This document shows, in pieces, positions 1-13,202 of a DNA stretch of 64,000 nucleotides. Both the position numbers and the translations under genes were made by a program. Origin of the DNA: Eunapius fragilis (lineage: Eukaryota; Porifera; Demospongiae; Spongillida; Spongillidae); the NCBI GenBank assembly GCA_963681505.1, contig OY811992.1:4380889-4444888 (forward strand), given 5' to 3'. Under the pieces are notes generated by a model. The model did no database searches, was not told the DNA's origin, and was given only the letters and a program-made list of their open reading frames with translations. The stretch's first letter is position 1; each line of letters opens with the position of its first letter.

Positions 1-2530
1 GTAAGGACAGCAAAGAACCAGAATTTTGTTAGGAGGGCTACCATATAATGATACTGATAGAGCAGGGACAGTGCAATTTAGGGATCACAAAGTTTTGGCA
101 GCAAGCTCTGCAAATGACCATCCTTGCTTCATTTTTCCTGGATGAACTTTTGGGCTCCCTAATCTGGGCACCTAAGGTATCAGTGCTTTTTTTTAAGTGG
201 TGGTGTAAAATAAACTAGAGTGTGCAACTGATTTTCAGGTTTTAAGGTTATTGGACTATTGGTGAGTCAAATAAGAATATAGTGGTATTCGTAGTTTTCA
301 GAAGTTCCTTTAGTCGAAATAACTATAAATTTCTTTGTCACAATTAGTCAGCATTCGCTTCTACATAAGGCCAGAAAATGGTAATATTGATGCTACTACT
401 GCCCAGTCTTGGGTTTACTGATGGATAATTTTATTAAACAATACAGGTGACCTTATTACATATGACTCCCACAGAAAGGTTTGGGGATGAATATAAGTCT
501 CATACCATGCAGTACCACATGTAAGCCACACTGCTCTGCCCTCCCTTGCGCAATTAAAACAAGCTCATGTTTTATGTGTATCATTAATATTAAAACATGA
601 GCCATTAATTTTTTACTATTGTGGGAGGAGCTTATACGTCTTTGCAATCAAACAGAAATGAACCATCAACATTAGTTATGTCAACATTTGAAAACCACAC
701 AATGATAACTGCGTTAGTGGGATTACTACCTTATAGAGTTGTATGTATGAATGGGCGCAGAAAATACCTTCACTGCGTTTGACAAAATATCAATTAAACA
801 GCTTTTCTATGTACAATTGGTTAGGTCAGTTGGTCCCCCTCACTTATTATGAGCCTCCATGAACGTTATAGTATTGGTTGATATATTTACAATGCAATGA
901 TTTATATTGTTTAAGGGATCATCAAAATTTCTGTTACACTGTCCTTTGGACCTAAGAAATCCTGTTTATCTTGAAACTTTTATATTGTTAAGTCACAATG
1001 CTTCACCACATGAAGTATAAATCCTCAACATTGAGGATGATTGCAAGATATTCTTTTGTTAATGAAGGTTCAATTCTTCCTTGATGTTCTCGATATCAAA
1101 ATTGATATCCAGTGGAAAAAGAAAAGGTCTGAAATCATTGCTGCAATTGGTATAGCTACATAATTAGTGAAAAGGAAGCAATTGATTAAACATCGTCACT
1201 GAGCCAATTGAGGGGATTCCAAAGGCAATATTGGACTCAGGTTCAATGGCAGTGTTGTGTGGTCACCAAGTGTTCCCTGACGACATGGTTGGATGGTCCC
1301 TTTAAAAATCCTGGATATGGGCCTGCACACACACACAAGCACACATAACAAATGCATCGCTCCCATCAACAAAGCGCTTTATAACTTTCCCTATAAGGTT
1401 GAGGCGGCGTATACCGTGCGTGCGAGTTGACTATATTATGGCGTCACGTCTACCGTAGACATCCACGTACGCCCCGAACACGATATCAATTGTTAGCTTA
1501 CCTACACAAGGGCGTCGGAAGGTAAAATACATTGGTCCAGCAAATAAATAAACAATGAGGTGGGTGGACTCGGAGAGGCCCGCCCACAGCAACGGAATGG
1601 GGAGCGCTGCAGATGCTTTCCGATCTGGGTCTGGGGTTTCGCCCCAGCAGTTATGCCAGTTGTGCATTATTAATGCAAGAAATTTCACTAAAATGACTAG
1701 CACGCACGCGGCGTTAAGTGCTCGAACTCGGGGTAATGATCACGTGAGAGGTGTTCCAATCCATATCATCGGTCTCTAGTCTTTAACTCTTTGGACGCCA
1801 AGTGTGTATTCATGCGTACACACACACCGTTATAATACCATTCATGTATAATTAGATCTTACATGGGAATTACAAAAAAAAAAATGTGTTGATCATTCAC
1901 AATTCCATGATGCATGCAAATGCTTGCTGCACTTATACCCTTATAGGTACATGTACAAGGTAACTATGCTCCTCCTTACACCTACTAATGAACACCATTA
2001 TTCAGTTGACTGCATTTTATTTCTTCCCTATTAACAGCTAGGAATGTGTGACTAATTGACCATCACTAGTGCTTAAATTGCCAGTTCACTTCCTCTTTTG
2101 CCTGGTTCATATCATGGGTAGTAGCAACAGTAGGTGCCAGTAGGTTGTAATGGACAAACAAAATGTACTTACACTGAGACCACAAAGGCTCAAACATTTT
2201 TATGATTATGAGGTTACATGCATGCATGCAAGCCAGTATTGTGTGTATGGACAATGGTAATCAAAGTGATTCTATAGTCACAACACAACACAGCAATGCA
2301 TGGTTGTGTGAACATGAATGTATATATGCAATTGGCGTTCAACAGTTAAAGTAAATTCGATGCTTGCCCCAAACAATTTAATTGTAGTGAAATACGCACC
2401 AAAAATGGCAAATAAAAACAATTGCTGTGACGTTTTGAATATTTATCGATACCCATGCCCTTATTACTTACCTATGCCCTTATTCATATTATTTATTTTC
2501 CTGCCGGACCGGTTCCGACGCCGATGACTA
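1..2530. other. Intergenic stretch, no gene seen
   Basis: Only short open frames without recognisable motifs or splice-compatible neighbours occur here on either strand. The DNA is AT-rich with a short CA run near 1327. I see nothing I can name in it. The last 60 bases before 2598 probably contain the promoter and 5' leader of the Ig-receptor gene, but no clear core element can be singled out. Confidence 0.5.
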
Positions 2531-2597
2531 TATATCGATATAAGCTCAATTAGTGAAGGTCAGTCACGTGCGTTATTTCTGCAAGAGCGCTCGCAAG

Positions 2598-5500
2598 ATG
2601 ATGGTTCTCCACTTGGTGGTGGTGGTGATACAATTATTACTCACCATGTGCAGTTCAAGTAGTAAGCAGACGAATACCATATGTTTGTACATACGTTCGT
2701 GAGCTACGGTGTGCGCGTACAGGACTCCAGTGTTGGGATCCTGTTAGGCGTTTGATTTCTGAACCGTGCTCACACGAGTGCGTGTATACATGTGTAGCCA
2801 TTAGGGTACATTGTACGAATGCATGTTTATGAACTTACATTGCTACAAGTATATGTAAATGTGTATGCGGCGGGTAGGTTTATTCCGGTTCTATAAAAGC
2901 AGCTCTGAATACTGTGCGCCTGAGGGGACCTCAGTATTTTGATGAAATCAGCGATAACTCGAACAGTGTGATAGTAGCGGGATCAGTCATCCAGCTCTTC
3001 TGTTCAGCCAATGGGCAGTTCACTGCTTCCCACATACAGTGGACCAGGAACAATATCACCATTCCAGATACTGCACAGTTGCCTCATCTGATGGTAAAGA
3101 GTAGGACAGAGAACTCTTCAGTCCTCACTATCTATGGTTTCTCATCAAGTGATAATGGAAGCTATCAGTGTTGTGCTTCAGACGTCAATAGCAGTACTTT
3201 GAGTAAACCATTACTGCTAACAGGTTAGTGCCACATCAGATCATTTACTTAATTCAATCACCCATATCATCCTTTACTCCAAAGCTATCAATGGCTCCAA
3301 CGTATTGTATATTACACGAGAACTTAGTATCACCACATCAGACAGAACATCTGTTCCTCTTGGAAGTTCAAATATTTCAACCAATGGAAACTTTCTGAGA
3401 TGTTCAGCTACACAGCCTTCTTCATCCTCTCTTGCTGCACCCAGTGTAATATGGTTGAAGGATGGGACACAGCTATCTGGTGATGGGGTTAGGGTTGTTG
3501 TGACAACTACCAATACCACTATCATGGGATCAAACAGGACTGTAAGCTTTGTCCGTATCTTCAACTTCAGTCAGACTGATGCTGGAGTGTACCAGTGTGT
3601 GTTCTATGACACACCATCCCAGGGAGGAGAGGTCATCACCACTAGACCATACAAAGTGGACACAGGTATGGACAGCCACTTTTCATGTGCTGGAATGAAT
3701 GTGTTTTATCTTTATTTGTTAGGTCCAGTCTTCATTACTGCTGCTTCCCCTTTATCAGTCACCCTCTGTCCCCCTGAGCCTCTGGTCCTCCAAGTGGAGG
3801 CAGGAGGAGAGTATGCTGGTATTCAGTGGAGCAGGACACCAATAGCTCTGAATGTCAGCAGTGATGAACTGGTGGACTTCCAGCAGACATTTGTGAGGAC
3901 TATGACATCAGAGCAGGACTGGGGACTATACTTGGCGTCCATTATCTTGCCCAATAATTCATCTTCCAACATCGCAATCAGCATATCTTGTAACACCACT
4001 GTGCCCAGTAAGTCAATAGACAAGACTGCGGAATAATAGTACTGGAATGTTTATTGATAGAAAAAATATAAAACTAAAAATGGATGGACGCTATTATTGT
4101 TTAGAACCCTTTAAGCAGTTGTCTGGGAATCATAACCCCTCCCTTTTTTCATCTGTGGCAGAGGCCACATGCACCCCAACACAGAGTCACCTTACCAGGT
4201 TGGAACCATCTTGGGTCATTCCATAACCTGTTGGATGCTATACTTTAGATTTAGTGCAAATATTCATATTTGTCTGACCTAATATGAAGGTTAGTTTGAT
4301 CCAAATAAAGTTTAGTAACGTGAATTGTTTCCGAAATACACCATCATGAATAATTTAATTTTTTTCTTACTGAAAATTATGACTTTGGAATGTCATAACT
4401 CACAAACTTTGGCATCACATCGATGCTCTCTTAGTGTAGAACCCAGCAATAATATGTGTTTATGGGGCGGTGAAAGGGTTGAACAATAAATGTGTATGTA
4501 GCATGGTTTTCAATATTTAGCAGAAATAATATATATTTTACTGAATGGAAGCCATTCGTTGTCTTCATGTATGAGTATGAGCTAGTTCTGGGAACCACAG
4601 AGAATTTAACAGTAAGACACCTTTTTTTTTTTTCTTCATGGTTGTTTATAGTACTAATTAAAAGTAAGTGTTGTTTACATATGTCTCAGGTGATGTTATA
4701 CAATAGATACCCAACCTAAGTAAACTGTGGTTTATGGTATGGAACATGACTCAGCATATGTTGTACTCATCCGTCACGTCCTAATAACGCTGACTTGTGC
4801 ACTCAGTTGTTTTGTTCAAGCGGTGGTTTGTAAAGCGGTGTCAAAAAACCCGCTGTGACCCATTCAAAACTTATCAGTATTGTGTATACTACATCTACGG
4901 AAAGGCTACTGTGCCCCGCCCTCCTCCCCTGCCACTTATTTGGGGGTTATACTAGGCTACAGCTAGTCTGGGGACCCGACTGATGGTTGCACGAATTCGT
5001 GTAGCATGAATATCTGAGTTGAAGCTCCATATATGAGCATGTATAAGCCATAAGGTTATGAAAAATATAAATCTAAACAATGTGTATTCAGTGGCGGATA
5101 CAGGGGGGGGGAAACTGGGTTTTGCCCCCCCCCCCCCCCCCCCCCGCCAAGTTAGAAATTAAATATTCATAGCTACAAGGGGCGGTGTCTTACGTCGCCC
5201 TGATGATACAAATACAACGAAAACGCGCCGAAGTAACATGGTAACAGTAAAAAGCGGCTGGGGCGAAGCCCCAGACCCCGGGTACATCTTCCTCTCTAAC
5301 GCGCAATATTTCGTAGCCACGCCCAAACCATGATTATTAACGCCCCTCCCCTTTGCCCCCCCTCGCAAAAAAAATCTGGATCCGCCACTGGTATTTGTAA
5401 TGGCCGATTTACTTTGATGCTATCCGTTACGCTGCGGAAATACTTAGGGTTTACCGAGTTAAAGACCCCCAGCATAGGCGGCCCCTGGAGGGGGCCGCCA

Positions 5501-8500
5501 GTGTTCATAGCGGTTGCTATGAACACTGATGGTTTCTTTAGTTACCAATGTATACGCTTTATTTTCTCTATGAATCGAGCTCCGAATTTCGTCTATATGA
5601 CCGAGCTGGTACTGTACGTATAGTGCACAAAACTTGATGCGATCATGTCTCCAGACTGAGAGTTATAGTAGTACAACCATCAGTCGTGTCCCCAGACTAC
5701 CCTACAGCGTCGTGGGAAAGGCTATTAGGGCCTGCAGCTTCGTGTGAAAGGCTGTTAGGGCTTTCGTTAACTATTTCTGGATCGCGCTCACGAATTTTCC
5801 TCAGGAATGTTAAATCTCCGATGCGCGCGAATATAGAGAGATGGATATTTGGCGATTATTGTTGCTGGTACAACATGAAGATACAAGTACATGTATACAC
5901 GACGTCGCTCAGTGTGAAGAGTTTTTAATGGATCAGAACAGAAATCTTGATGTTTTTTTGACATCGCATTACAAAACTGCTGCTTGAAAAAAAGAAGTGC
6001 ACAATGATGAGTTGCACGTAAGGTACAAAGAATTTAATCATCCTTAATTACATCCCGATTGCTATTGTTTGAACGGAGCTCAACGTGTAATACCGCCATG
6101 CTTGGGAATAAACAGCTGCTATGCCTGGCACATGGTGCCGAGTGTGTGACAACAGCAAGTCCGGCGATCTAAATGCCTCCTTTCGTGATTCTCTACTAAC
6201 ATAGAAAGGCTGCTACCTGCATGGCTAGCTTGTTTAACTTACAGCCAGGGGATAAAAAGCATCATCATCGCGTGCTCCCATAGATATAACAAGTAGATAA
6301 AAAATTTCTCTTTGAGAAATAGAGTGGGATGTAGGATTGGGATTGGTGGTGTAAAAAGCAAGGAAACAAGACACATGGATTGGTACCAGAATACAACAAG
6401 ACGGGTCCTACATTTAGCCAAGAACCATGCATTTTGAATTTCAATTAGCTAAATGTAGGACCGTCTTGTTGTATTCTGGTACCAATCCATGTGTCTTGTT
6501 TCCTTGCTTTTTACACCACCAATCCCAATCCTACATCCCACTCTATTTCTCAAAGAGAAATTTTTTATCTACTTGTTTCCTTGCTTTTTTTTCCTACCAT
6601 GCAGAGGGATTGGTTTGTTGTCTTGAAGCCAATAACGTAATATAATTGTTCCAATTAAGTTAGCACTATCGGTAATTAAGATTTCATCGGCATTAAATAA
6701 TGTTACACAATTGTGGTTCCCAATGAGCATTGGAGATGTGCTGCTGTACCACCAGGTCTGATTGCTTATGCGAGGTTTGTTCGTGGTATATGTGGTGGTG
6801 GTATATGTGGTGACTATGCGCGTGCGTATAATGCTTTTTCAAATTAGCATGTACAATTCTTGAACGAGAACCTGCCTCGCCTTGTACGTCCCAGTCGTCC
6901 CCTCCTGTAGGGATAAATAATGCAAAAGTTAGCTACACATAACAACACCCAATTAGATCCTGTACCATATGCATAGCATACATGATTAAGTTTGACATAA
7001 CATTTCATATGCTACCATCGCTAATTCAACTCAAGTACCCCATCTCTTGACAATCAATCAGCATATGGACACACTAATTTTAATTTTTACATGTTATATA
7101 TTGGTTGTGGAAGGTTTATGCACATATACGCCAGCATCGCTACGCCCCAAGCAAGCTGACATGCTAATTATATGTATACTAAGCATTACACATTTGCACA
7201 TATAACCTTTTCGCACATAACCTTCCCTTAAAAAATCATGAACACATTTATGTTTGGAATTACAGTGCTATGCCATCTTATTCCGCTACCTTGTAGCATG
7301 TCATGAAGTGTGACATACATTGTCAGAAGCCAGCTAGAGCTGAAGTGTTGTGTCAACAGTTACAGGTGTTAATGTAACATCTAGGAGCAAAGCATCAGCA
7401 TGCTGAGGCAGGCATGAAGTGCTAATCCCTAGCCTGCATGACATGTGATACCAGGAGCAGGACTCAAAGTTTAGATCCAGTATTCCTCATCCCCTTATTA
7501 AAAACCCCTGCTCACCCTTACCATTGTTATACTGCTATTGTGTGGTATTATATTGAGGGGTGTTCATACACAATTCTCATCACAAATGTCTGCACTTCAG
7601 GTCACGATCAATGTGGCAACAATTACCAAGGTCACCTAGAGCTACTCTAATGTCCACTACAGGCTTTGTGAAAAGTAACTTTGTTTTTATAATTATATTT
7701 ACCTCTTCATCACTCAAGCGTCTACACTGACTGGTGCAAAGCCACTTTTTGGGACGGTCATTACTTTCACCCTTACTTTTATCCTTTATTTCACTAGCCA
7801 CAACACGCCAGCCATTAGTGTCAACAGGGATTGCTAACATTGTAGTGCGTACTTTGGTCAACCAACCATTCATGTGGTTCTTTAAAATCTTCAACAACCT
7901 TTTCTTGTACGTTTTATTGCTATTTAGTGCCTTTTCAAGCAACATACACCCTGCCTTTTATCATCTCTTTGTGAGACAAAACCTAAACATTAGATTTATA
8001 CACCCTGCCTTTTACATCTCTTGGTTCAAAGAGATAAAACCTGAGTAAAAATTAACCTAACTTTTCATTACATTAAAGTTACACATCAGAATGCTCAGTA
8101 ATCACCACAGTACTTGTTACAGTATACACATAAACTCACCGTTTAATCTTGACTTCTTATTGTCCAGCACTTGGGAGGCAGTGTTATGATCAGACCCAGA
8201 CTATTTAGCCTTTTAAACTGCTCTTCTTGTTTCAGCATGATCAAGGTAGCGTTTGTACTCACCAACCCGCTTGGATTCAGGGCCTTTTCGGCACCACCAG
8301 GTTCTTTCTGCGTCTCGCTTCGATCTGCGTCTCGCTTCGATCTGCGTCGTCTTTTCTTGCTCGCTTCGTCTCAGGGTCTTTTTCGTACCGCGCCCGTCCA
8401 GCGTCTCGCATGGGTCATCATCAGAGATACAGTTTGAAGATACAAATTAAAATAGGATGACGAGGGTCTGTACCTTGCCCTTTTCCTGACACGATTCACT

Positions 8501-10702
8501 CAAGATCCCGTTGTCGTTCGTCGGCTCGCTTCTGCTCAGAGTTCGCCTGGTAATGTTCTCCGGCTTTTGCTTTGTGTGCCACCGAACTAGGTTCATGCTT
8601 TGCTCTCATTGTACCGATCTCTTTTGACGCGAAGGCATGTTTCAACCAGAACATAAAAACGAACACGTGCAAGGTCACGTGCTTAGTAAACGGGTTCTTA
8701 TGGTCTTAGGCAATTTATCAAAGTTCCAATAGCAATTTGTATAGACGAAAGCCCGACAACATACGGGTCCAAGCATTTAGTTACGATCCTTATCCAACTG
8801 TCCATCCGCAAGTATACTTCATTTTTTATAAATCGGCAAAAATACACCCACGCACACTCTTTATTAATTTATATCGAAACTGATATAAACGATATAGTTT
8901 CAATATTCATACAGGATGAAACTTCGCATCAAGTGCTACATTTTGGTGCAAATATCATTTTTTCCCGCTTTTCCTAACTAGAGTTATGTTTGACGAAAGG
9001 AAGGAGAAGGAGAAGAAGAAGGAGAAGAAGGAGAAAAAAATAGGCGGATTCGAGGGATCGACTATACCGTCTGGAGACAACGGCAGGGTTGCGAACATCG
9101 CGCGTTGGACTATAGATGCAGCGTGTTTTGGGCAGATTTTATAGCGACTGGCAAGTGGCTACGAAGCGTATATTCTGTTTTCTAACGCTCGATCGAAAAC
9201 CACGCCTACGGAGCCAATCCTACATAGGACCTACTATCGTAGGTCCTGATTGAGTAGCTCCCCATATAGAATATCTAGAAACTCAAAATACTTCCAGAAA
9301 CGAATATGCATCTACAAAGATTATCTTCAGGATCGAACACGTGATTGCCTAGTTAGAGTCTATACTGGGTTCATGTATTTTTTGGCCTTCTGCAACTTCC
9401 TTGGTCTGCAGTACTGAAAGTCAAAGGAAGGCGCTGGAATTGAAAAACGAAAACTAGATCCAGAAAATCAACTGTTTATGGCGTTGGTGAAGGTAAGGCT
9501 AAATCTCATGACTAAACGTTACCGTCGACAACTTTAAGACATCAGTCCGGACGTGACGTCACGTTCAATCAAATGTTTAATCAACATTCCATCGCTTACG
9601 TGCAACTGGTCGATTGAACGTTTTCGTGACGGAGTGTCCGCTGAGTCATGTTTCCATACCATACACCACAGTTTACTTAGGTACGGGTAATTGTTACGGT
9701 CATCAGCACTTTCACAGCCGAAGCTACTTTCTCATACAATGATTTCACTGCGCGTAAAGGCCTGCATACACTGGTCGACTTCCTGCCGATTTATCGCCTG
9801 CAACTCAAATGAATATGCGTAAAAACTCCGTAAAACTTTAGTTTACTGAATTTTTACCCGTATTCATTTGAGTTGCACGCGATAAATCGGCAGGAAGTCG
9901 ACCCGTGTATGTCGGCCTTTAACGGTAGATCGGATAGAATTGGACACAACAATTTCTACAAGTGAATGTATGTATTTTGTGTTGATCTGCGAATTGTGAA
10001 AGTGCCGCTATTGTATGTAATATCCGCATATGTAAATAACACTTACTTTTAACTCTAAAAACAATCATGAAGAAAATAATATGGCGTCTTGCTGTTTAAC
10101 CTTCTGTCGTTCCCAGAGCTGTAGCTCATACTCAGTGGTGTCCCTAGGTGTTTCAAAAGGGGGGGGGCCTTGGGGGAGTGGCTCTGACTAGGCATACAAA
10201 ATAAATTTTAATCACAGTATGATTAGGTTGTGAAATTATCCCTACTCCATAAGCAAATTTTTTCTTCTTGGGTGCATCTTGAGAAAGAACTCCACCGCTG
10301 TGTCGTAGTTTACTGATGTGCGTAATGAATATTCATAAGTACTAGCGAAGAAAGCCGTCTACAGGTCATAGAGGACCTTAGCCAGTTTCTCAGATGGCGT
10401 AAGGTAGAAAAGCTTCTCTCGCAGCTGCAACTAGTAATTGGTTGCGTGCAACCAATTTTTATCAAGCGGAAAATATTAGGAAAACGCTCCATCATAACTG
10501 ATTAGTGCCGACGCGCGCTTGAATATAGTTGACGTTGCAACTTAGATTTTCGATTCTCAGCCCCGCTTAGCTTTCGCTTTGTGTTCGACATATGCATTGT
10601 ATTCGAAACCAACGGTATATTTTTTGAATGATGTAATACGGGCGGTAACTTCACACAGCCCAGACAGAGGCGCTTAATTAATCGACGAGGATTGTGTGCG
10701 TG

Positions 10703-10747
<45 letters not shown>

Positions 10748-13144
10748 AGGGGGCGCCATAAAGCGGGGAGGGGGGCGCCATAAAGCGGGGAGGGGGGCAT
10801 CTGCCCCAAATGCCCCCCCCCCCCCCCCCCCCCCCCCACCTCCTCCACATGCGGACGCCACTCTGACTTCTGATTTTGTAAATTCATGAAGACAATGAAT
10901 GGCTTCCATTCAGAAATATATATATTAGGGTACCATTCTGCAAAAGACCTAAATATTGAAAACCGTGCCGTGCTATGTACAAATAACCCTTTCGCCTCCC
11001 CCATAAACACATATTATTGTTGGGTTGTACACTAAGAGAGCATCGATGTGATGCCAAATATAGCCATACACGCTTTGTGAGAAGGGAGTTATGACTCTCC
11101 AACTGAGTGGAAATTAATTAATTATTCATGACAGTGTATTTTGTAAACCATTCACGTTATGAAACTTTTTGGGGACCAAACTAACCGTACCTTCATATTA
11201 GGTCAGACAAATATGAGTATTTGCACCAAAATCTAAAATATAGCATCCAATTTGAGTCCCACAAGATATGGAATGAACCTCTTGGCTTGTTTGTTTTAGA
11301 GGGGAGTGGGTAGGCTGCTGCCTTTTTGGTTCTCCTGGAGGTATAAGAAATCCACTTCCCTACTGCTAAGGTGTGTGGCAGTTTGTTGTGGGTTGTGTGA
11401 TTTACCTTTTTGGTTACCCTAGGTTGCAGGTGATGCTAAATTTTTCCTGTAACTGAATGCTGGTGGATCTGTTTGGGGCTGGGTGGGGATGTCTCCACCT
11501 GCCCACCTGATTGGTGTGGTTTCATAGCTTTGTGGTCTGGGGTGCTGTCAAATCAATGCACTACACATCCTGTTACCACTGGAACCCCAAATCCTACTCC
11601 TCCTTTTACTCCAAATGACTTGATGACATATATACATGAAGGAGTAGTCCCCTTCCCCCTCCACACTATCCACTTTGACTGCTGGTATGTGGCCTTCTCC
11701 TGTAGATAGTTCCCCAAGTGGCATTCACACTCACCACCACGCTGCCATAGTGATACTTAAGGTGATGGTACAAGCCATAAAGATTGTTTATTATAGGCGA
11801 TGTGGTGATGTTATTCTGTGCTAATTGTTGGCCGTGATGTGAAAGAAAAACTTCTACACTGTTTTACATGGTTCTTGTGCGGAACAGATGTGTATGTGTA
11901 ACGGGTACCTGGGTCAAAAGATTGTTATGATCTGATGCTCCTTGGTTTGCAGTAGTTTTAAGAATTTTGAGGTGGAGGTGTGGAGGTGTACCAGGGATGT
12001 GTGCAGGTGTACCAGGGGTGTGCTCAGGTGTACCAGGAATGTGTGGAGGTGTAAGAGGGATGTGTGCAGGTGTACCAGGGATGTGTGGAGGTGTACCAGG
12101 GATGTGTGGAGGTGTACCAGGGATGTGTGCAGGTGTACCAGGGATGTGTGGATGTGGACCAGGGATGTGTGCAGGTGGACCAGGGATGTGTGAAGGTAGT
12201 ATTATACTTTTATTTTTATCATTCCAACCACCAGATGGGCCTGCCTCATTCCACGGTTCACCATCCATTTCCATCTCCACCCCTGTCTCCACCCCCTACT
12301 TTGCCACCACCCCCCAACCAACCAGAGCAGTCCCCCTGGTTCATGGAGCTGCTGTCACACTACTGGTAGCAACAACAGTGGGTGTTGTGGGCGGAGTCAT
12401 CATTGTTATAGTGGTCATTGTGGTCTGCATAGTGGTAGGCGTGGCTCATGCAAGGAGGTCTGGAAACAATAGCAGGTATGGCAGAAACTGTATAGGATTT
12501 GTGTTGCATCCAAGTCTAACTACATTCCACACATTAGAGGATGAGGGTCGGTGTTTCTAGACTAGGAAACAAGAAAATAAAAAGTGTCACGTTTGCTGAC
12601 CCCTATTAAGGCATATGGTAAAAGAAGATTTGCTCCCAAAACACAATCCAATTTCTCTTTAACCACCACTGCAATATAAGATGATACTGATCATTAGTAG
12701 CTGTTCTGTAATATGAATCAACTTGCATGAGACTGTATACATGGTGCAAACGTCAGCCATTGGTAACATTCCAGAGAAGGGCTGCATACAAATATCTTAG
12801 TGGCATGCAAATTCACATGCAAGCTTCAGCACTTTCTAATACCAACCAGATCAGTGACATCTTTGATCATATGCAAACAGTTGCCATACATAAAATATCG
12901 ATGATCCTTTTACTGAACTGTCAAACGTATGAAGTGTGGATTTACATGGATAACATATAGACAGTTGAGTGCCGCTACATAACACTACACCAGTACTTGA
13001 GGATCAAAACATTTAGCACAGAGAACTAAACTGTAGTCTTTGGATTTGGGGCAAATGCAGTCTGGGCCAACAGAAATAGTCTCCAGGGGTAACAGAAATG
13101 ACTGATCTCCTCCATGTCCATACTTTGTCATGCCAATTATTGGC

Positions 13145-13202
<58 letters not shown>

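Noticed and set aside
6239..6645. Two similar open frames on opposite strands
   Set aside because: Both come from the two arms of the fold-back element.
11864..12560. Pro/His-rich or Cys-rich protein encoded by the 21-bp minisatellite
   Set aside because: The openness comes from the 21-bp period. The downstream membrane exon has its own acceptor in the correct phase.
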